Below the pieces are notes generated by a model, which worked only from the letters and a program-made list of their open reading frames with translations, made no database searches and was not told the DNA's origin. Source: an uncultured Clostridia bacterium (GTDB lineage: Bacteria > Bacillota > Clostridia > Oscillospirales > CAG-272). From it: a DNA stretch of 11,060 nucleotides. Position 1 is the stretch's first letter. Each line of letters opens with the position of its first letter. Shown here one piece after another: positions 7,617 to 11,060 of the stretch. The position numbers and the translations under genes were made by a program. The DNA is taken from NCBI GenBank assembly GCA_937934385.1, contig CALGZV010000438.1, positions 1 through 11,060 on the forward strand, written 5' to 3'.

Positions 7617-7715
7617 ATCGGCGCAAGGTTCTATAAAGCACGCCAGGTCAGGCTGCGACGGTTGCGGTCCGCACAAGAGGTTATCTAAAATACGTCACCG
7701 ACATTAAATGCTGTG

Positions 7716-9911
7716 TCAATTTTTGGTGTATCTGCCGACGTTTGCATAATCGCATGCTTTAAATCCTGGGAGCGAGTGATATATTACCGAGTTTTCGGGA
7801 ACCGTGTAATCGCCGCCGTTATAATCGGTAAATATCCTGCTTATATCGCTTATTCCGATATTGTCGCGGAGAAGCATGAGGCGCTGAACTTCTTGAGTTG
7901 TATATACCGAGTACGCAGGAAACATTACATTCTGACGGATCTTTGCGTCGCCGTATGCGTACGATACAAATTTGTCTTCAAGGTCATATACATTGGTGGT
8001 TTTGAGAAGCATTGTCCAGGGGTAGCGGTATGACCAGTATCGCGTTCCGTATGTGGGATTGAAAGCGTTGCTCATCATCCATGACCATAGACCGCCGTAT
8101 CCGGAGCTGGCTGCTGCGACGTCGAACTTAGCGCTTGTAGTCCAGCCGGATAAAGAATTCGGAATATAATAGTATGCACGCGAGTCTGCATAGATAGCGG
8201 CTGTACTCTGATCCTTTTTTCCGCAGTTTATGAGTATGTTATCGTGTATATCATTATCCTGACCCGCAAGGCCGATACCGTTGCCGTCAATATTTATAAA
8301 CAGGTTTGAGTATACCTGCTTTCCGCCTCCTGCATTGTCGTTGTAGTATCCGAGAGGAGCCATATACGGATTGAATTTATTTTCAACGTCCGCGAGTATG
8401 TTATGCCTGAATACAAAGCCGTTTGCAAGCCATGTTCCGTCGTATACAGCACCTGCGTCACCGCCCTCGTAGCAGACATCGTGTATATAATTGTATTCGA
8501 CGATTACATCGCGTGCAAGATAGTTCATTGCCGTATGGGGACAGTTGTATATCTCATTGTGAGATACCGTAAATCCGTAGCCGCCGTCGTGACCGGGAGT
8601 TACAGTTCCGAAGCCTACTGCACCGTTGTAGGTTCTGGAAAGATCTCCGAAATCATGGATAAGGTTATTATCGACTACAGAGTCCGAGGGAACGGTATTC
8701 AGATTATTTGTATACTCTCCGTAAATGCCGGTTGCTCCTATGTGATAGATATCATTATTGAAAATAAGAACCTTTCTTCCGTTGAAGTTTATCGCTTCGT
8801 TTCCGCAGTCGCGTAGAACACAGTTCTGCACTGTATTGAAGTCTCCGCTCAGCTTTATAAGTGTATCGAGTCCTCCCTCAACGGTCAGGCCGTCAAAGGT
8901 ATAATAATTTACCTGTGCGTCGATAAGAGGCATGTCGCACTGTGCAAATACTACCGTTTTATCTTTATATCCTTCGGGAGCATAGAAGTAGAGCATGCCG
9001 GTATCTGTATCCACGTAATATTCGCCCGGAACGTCTATTTCTTCGAGAACATTATAGTAAAAGTATCTTGCGGATCTGTTCATGAACCGGTTCGGCTTTA
9101 CGGTTACGCGGTTAGTGTCAGCGTTATATGACAGTATTTTTCCGTATGATGTTTCATAGTCTATTTCAAAGTTTCCGAACAGACGTGCATTTTCTATAGA
9201 TGATTCCGCCCAGTTTATGATACGGTTTTCTTTATCGATAAAGCTGTATCCGCCTGCATCGCTGAAATCGGCATAATTCATATCAATGTATGAATAGATG
9301 TTACGGTCATCGTTAGGATAACGTCCCGCCCATCCGCGCACTCCGTCGATGTAAAGACGGCTGTCGATCTTTGTGTCGATGTCATATCCGTCATATTCGA
9401 CACCGGCAGCTTTCAGATCGTATGCTACAAGATGCTTCTTTGCGTCTTCGGTGAGATTCCGTGAAAGTATTTCGCCTGATGGAGTCTGATAAAGTTCGGG
9501 ATCGAGAACATATCCGCCCTCGATGACAGCTGTCTCTCCTTCGGCATTTTTATATGTAATAGGACATTCCTTTGTTCCGCTGTCTTCCTCTGTTAATATG
9601 AAAGATTCGGTAAAGCGGTATATTCCTTCCTTTAGGTATACGGTGATACCTCCGTCAGGAAGACCGGAATCGGATTTTTTCAAATCGCGTATTTTTGTAC
9701 GGACTTCTTCAAGCGTATATGGCATCGTCTCGGTTCCGTCTGCATTTCCGTCTGTTCCTTCAGGCGATACGTAATATGTCAGAGCTGCCGGACTGTTTTT
9801 TTCTGTGTCGAATGCGGATATACCGGAGAAAGACGGTACAAGCATGGCTATAGCTAAAACAGATACGGCTGTTCTTTTGAATCTGAGACCGCAATTACGT
9901 TTTTTGGTCAT
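7716..9911 (-). CDS. Secreted right-handed beta-helix glycosidase, GH141-like (copy B)
   Basis: The 731-residue product begins with a signal peptide (basic 3-13, hydrophobic 14-29, likely cleavage after A33 in ISA). It aligns with copy A over its whole mature length; in the 50 residues from GLPDGG (83-132) I count 38 identities by hand. Family marks include YYVSPEGT, EEDSGTKECPITY, VLEEIDVPGEYY, TGMLYFYAP, the beta-helix turns, HDVCYEGGDAGAVYDGTW and a closing LPGFKACDYANVGRY. Candidate catalytic acids are D485 and D525, again 40 apart. It likely cleaves a plant or host glycan outside the cell; the linkage cannot be predicted. It has a good ribosome binding site (AAAAGGAG, 9918-9925) and a strong promoter, so it leads the pair. 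Like copy A it lacks binding modules and anchors. A non-enzymatic beta-helix role remains possible. Confidence 0.82.
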   Translation of the reverse strand: MTKKRNCGLRFKRTAVSVLAIAMLVPSFSGISAFDTEKNSPAALTYYVSPEGTDGNADGTETMPYTLEEVRTKIRDLKKSDSGLPDGGITVYLKEGIYRFTESFILTEEDSGTKECPITYKNAEGETAVIEGGYVLDPELYQTPSGEILSRNLTEDAKKHLVAYDLKAAGVEYDGYDIDTKIDSRLYIDGVRGWAGRYPNDDRNIYSYIDMNYADFSDAGGYSFIDKENRIINWAESSIENARLFGNFEIDYETSYGKILSYNADTNRVTVKPNRFMNRSARYFYYNVLEEIDVPGEYYVDTDTGMLYFYAPEGYKDKTVVFAQCDMPLIDAQVNYYTFDGLTVEGGLDTLIKLSGDFNTVQNCVLRDCGNEAINFNGRKVLIFNNDIYHIGATGIYGEYTNNLNTVPSDSVVDNNLIHDFGDLSRTYNGAVGFGTVTPGHDGGYGFTVSHNEIYNCPHTAMNYLARDVIVEYNYIHDVCYEGGDAGAVYDGTWLANGFVFRHNILADVENKFNPYMAPLGYYNDNAGGGKQVYSNLFINIDGNGIGLAGQDNDIHDNILINCGKKDQSTAAIYADSRAYYYIPNSLSGWTTSAKFDVAAASSGYGGLWSWMMSNAFNPTYGTRYWSYRYPWTMLLKTTNVYDLEDKFVSYAYGDAKIRQNVMFPAYSVYTTQEVQRLMLLRDNIGISDISRIFTDYNGGDYTVPENSVIYHSLPGFKACDYANVGRYTKN

Positions 9912-9917
9912 GTCATA

Positions 9918-9925
9918 CTCCTTTT
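9918..9925 (-). promoter_or_regulatory. Ribosome binding site of glycosidase copy B
   Basis: AAAAGGAG on the minus strand, 6 bases before the ATG at 9911. It is a stronger site than the one before copy A. Confidence 0.75.
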
Positions 9926-9961
9926 GTTATTTGTTACTAAAAAAATGATTTATTCGAATTA

Positions 9962-9990
9962 ATTTTAACATATATATATATGTTTGTCAA
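9962..9990 (-). promoter_or_regulatory. Strong sigma-A-type promoter of the glycosidase pair
   Basis: On the minus strand a consensus -35 TTGACA (9985-9990) and a -10 TAAAAT (9962-9967, 5 of 6) are separated by exactly 17 bases. Transcription would start near 9955, giving a leader of about 44 bases ending at the AAAAGGAG site. This is the best promoter in the window and points at copy B. Confidence 0.8.
9967..9984. repeat. 18-bp perfect palindrome in the promoter spacer
   Basis: AACATATATATATATGTT equals its own reverse complement and fills the gap between the -35 and -10 boxes. It may be a repressor operator for the glycosidase pair, or just an alternating TA spacer that melts easily. Confidence 0.5.
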
Positions 9991-10060
9991 GCTAAGAGTG
10001 AAAAATCATATTATTTTTGGGGAAGAATTATTTTGTTACGAAGAAAATTTTATTCTGAAT

Positions 10061-10084
10061 CCGGACTGAAAACAAATAGTCCGG
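10061..10084. repeat. Short inverted repeat in the spo0A-glycosidase gap
   Basis: CCGGACT (10061-10067) and AGTCCGG (10078-10084) can form a 7-bp stem with a 10-base loop. No U-run follows on either strand. The gene-free stretch 9912-10226 otherwise holds the copy B promoter, the spo0A terminator and AT-rich sequence in which I see no ORF with a ribosome binding site. Confidence 0.35.
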
Positions 10085-10141
10085 TCAGTCTGACTCCTGA
10101 AACGGGAATCGAAAATTATGAGACTTTTTGGCATTTACAAT

Positions 10142-10188
10142 AAAAAACCGCACAGTTCTGAGTTTCTGTACAGGACTGTGCGGCTTTT
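10142..10188 (-). terminator. Intrinsic terminator of spo0A
   Basis: Arms 10148-10159 and 10172-10183 form a 12-bp stem with one G-T pair. On the minus strand it is followed by six U residues (10147-10142), and on the + strand by a shorter U-run (10185-10188). It lies 39 bases after the spo0A stop codon and should insulate spo0A from the glycosidase genes. Confidence 0.85.
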
Positions 10189-10226
10189 ATGTGAAAATAT
10201 TAGGGAGAAACAAGCGCTGAGATCGA

Positions 10227-11000
10227 TCAGGAATATTTGTTTGAAAGGCGGAGATTATCCGCTATCATTGCTATAAATTCGCTGTTTGTGGGTTTACCGC
10301 GGTTGTTTTGTACGGTGAATCCGAAGTAAGAATTCAAAGTATCGATATCTCCGCGGTCCCAGGCTACTTCGATCGCATGTCTTATTGCACGCTCTACTCT
10401 TGACGACGTAGTAGAGTATTGCTTTGCAACAGACGGGTAGAGTATTTTAGTGACGGAATTAATTATATCGCTGTCTTTAATGGTCATGAGGATTGCTGTT
10501 CGGAGATACTGATAACCTTTGATGTGTGCGGGAACACCTATCTGATGAATGACCTTGGTGACCTGTGTTTCGAGATCATTTCCGCCGAGAACATCTGATC
10601 GCATTGAACTGGTTTTGCGTGATGCGGCAATGCATGCGATCTTTTCTGCAAGATTTTTGTATTCTATCGGTTTTGTCATTATGTAATCAGCCCCGCACTG
10701 AGTTATCTCCGACAGGACAGAAGGAGTTATAGCTTCTGAGACTATTATAAACGCCGGAACCGAATCATTGCCGAAATTCATTATGCGGCAGCCTTTAATA
10801 AGTTTAATTCCGTCGAGTTTGGGAAGCCATGTGTCGAGAATTACGATATCGGGATGCAGATTGTTTATCTTGCTGAGCGCTTCTTCACCGTCTCTTGAAT
10901 CGGTGATATTCGTATAACCGAGCGCCTTAAGGCGCTCGCGGCAGGTAAATCTGAATTCCTCATTTGCGTCTGCAATTAAAATGCTTATTTTCTGTTCCAT
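10227..11000 (-). CDS. spo0A: Spo0A, sporulation master response regulator
   Basis: Spo0A is the phosphorylation-activated transcription factor that commits Firmicutes to sporulation. The 257 residues show a receiver domain (about 4-125) with phosphoacceptor D56 (in VILDTWLP), S88 and K110. The C-terminal effector domain (about 142-257) carries the near-invariant GVPAHIKGY, the recognition helix [15 protein letters not shown] (200-214) and [10 protein letters not shown] (236-245). These are diagnostic and rule out a generic response regulator. In the acidic pocket only D11 remains: the neighbouring Asp of Bacillus Spo0A is Ala (A12). The ATG is preceded by AGGAG (11010-11014), 9 bases away. 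The gene has its own terminator. In many Clostridia spoIVB lies just upstream, which here would be beyond the window edge. Confidence 0.97.
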   Translation of the reverse strand: MEQKISILIADANEEFRFTCRERLKALGYTNITDSRDGEEALSKINNLHPDIVILDTWLPKLDGIKLIKGCRIMNFGNDSVPAFIIVSEAITPSVLSEITQCGADYIMTKPIEYKNLAEKIACIAASRKTSSMRSDVLGGNDLETQVTKVIHQIGVPAHIKGYQYLRTAILMTIKDSDIINSVTKILYPSVAKQYSTTSSRVERAIRHAIEVAWDRGDIDTLNSYFGFTVQNNRGKPTNSEFIAMIADNLRLSNKYS

Positions 11001-11060
11001 GCGTTTATACTCCTGTATATTTTATTTTTTGATATGAACGTCCGGCGATTGCCGTCCGGT

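Noticed and set aside
11036..11060. Short CGGC/GCCG hairpin and repeated CCGGACG at the right edge, upstream of spo0A
   Set aside because: It is cut by the window edge and the visible stem is only about 4 bp, so it cannot be told apart from chance or from the end of an upstream gene.

Overview
The window looks like chromosomal DNA of a spore-forming-lineage anaerobe of the Clostridia, most likely an Oscillospirales/Ruminococcus-type gut or rumen bacterium. The main evidence is an unmistakable Spo0A at the right edge, purine-rich Shine-Dalgarno sites, an AT-rich promoter of the housekeeping type, and secreted beta-helix glycosidases typical of gut Firmicutes. No insertion sequence, phage gene, CRISPR array, rRNA or tRNA was seen. 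The genus cannot be fixed from the sequence alone.

Left part, + strand (1-4386): the 3' part of a LacX/GalM-type aldose 1-epimerase cut by the window edge; a zinc N-acetylmuramoyl-L-alanine amidase; and ComEC/Rec2, the DNA-uptake channel. The amidase reading frame is interrupted. A well-placed ribosome binding site and ATG at 833 open a 32-codon membrane anchor that ends at an amber codon (929-931). The same frame then continues without another stop through a Pro/Thr-rich linker into an intact Amidase_3 domain. ComEC has a normal channel domain, but its C-terminal metallo-beta-lactamase-like domain appears to have lost its metal ligands.

Right part, - strand (11000 to 4444, in transcription order): spo0A, a strong intrinsic terminator, about 150 bp without genes, a strong sigma-A-type promoter, two tandem paralogous secreted right-handed beta-helix proteins of the GH141-like glycosidase group, a 13-bp perfect hairpin, and trmO (tRNA N6-threonylcarbamoyladenosine methyltransferase) with an unusual cysteine-rich insert. 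comEC and trmO converge at 4387-4443.

The genes do not form one obvious pathway. Housekeeping and regulatory functions (epimerase, wall amidase, DNA uptake, tRNA modification, sporulation control) flank a two-gene glycan-degradation block. Spo0A is the only recognised transcription regulator, and nothing here shows that it controls its neighbours. No complete undescribed system was recognised. The best leads are the amber-split amidase, the degenerate ComEC C-terminus, the duplicated glycosidase pair with a palindrome inside its promoter, and the Cys-cluster insert in TrmO.
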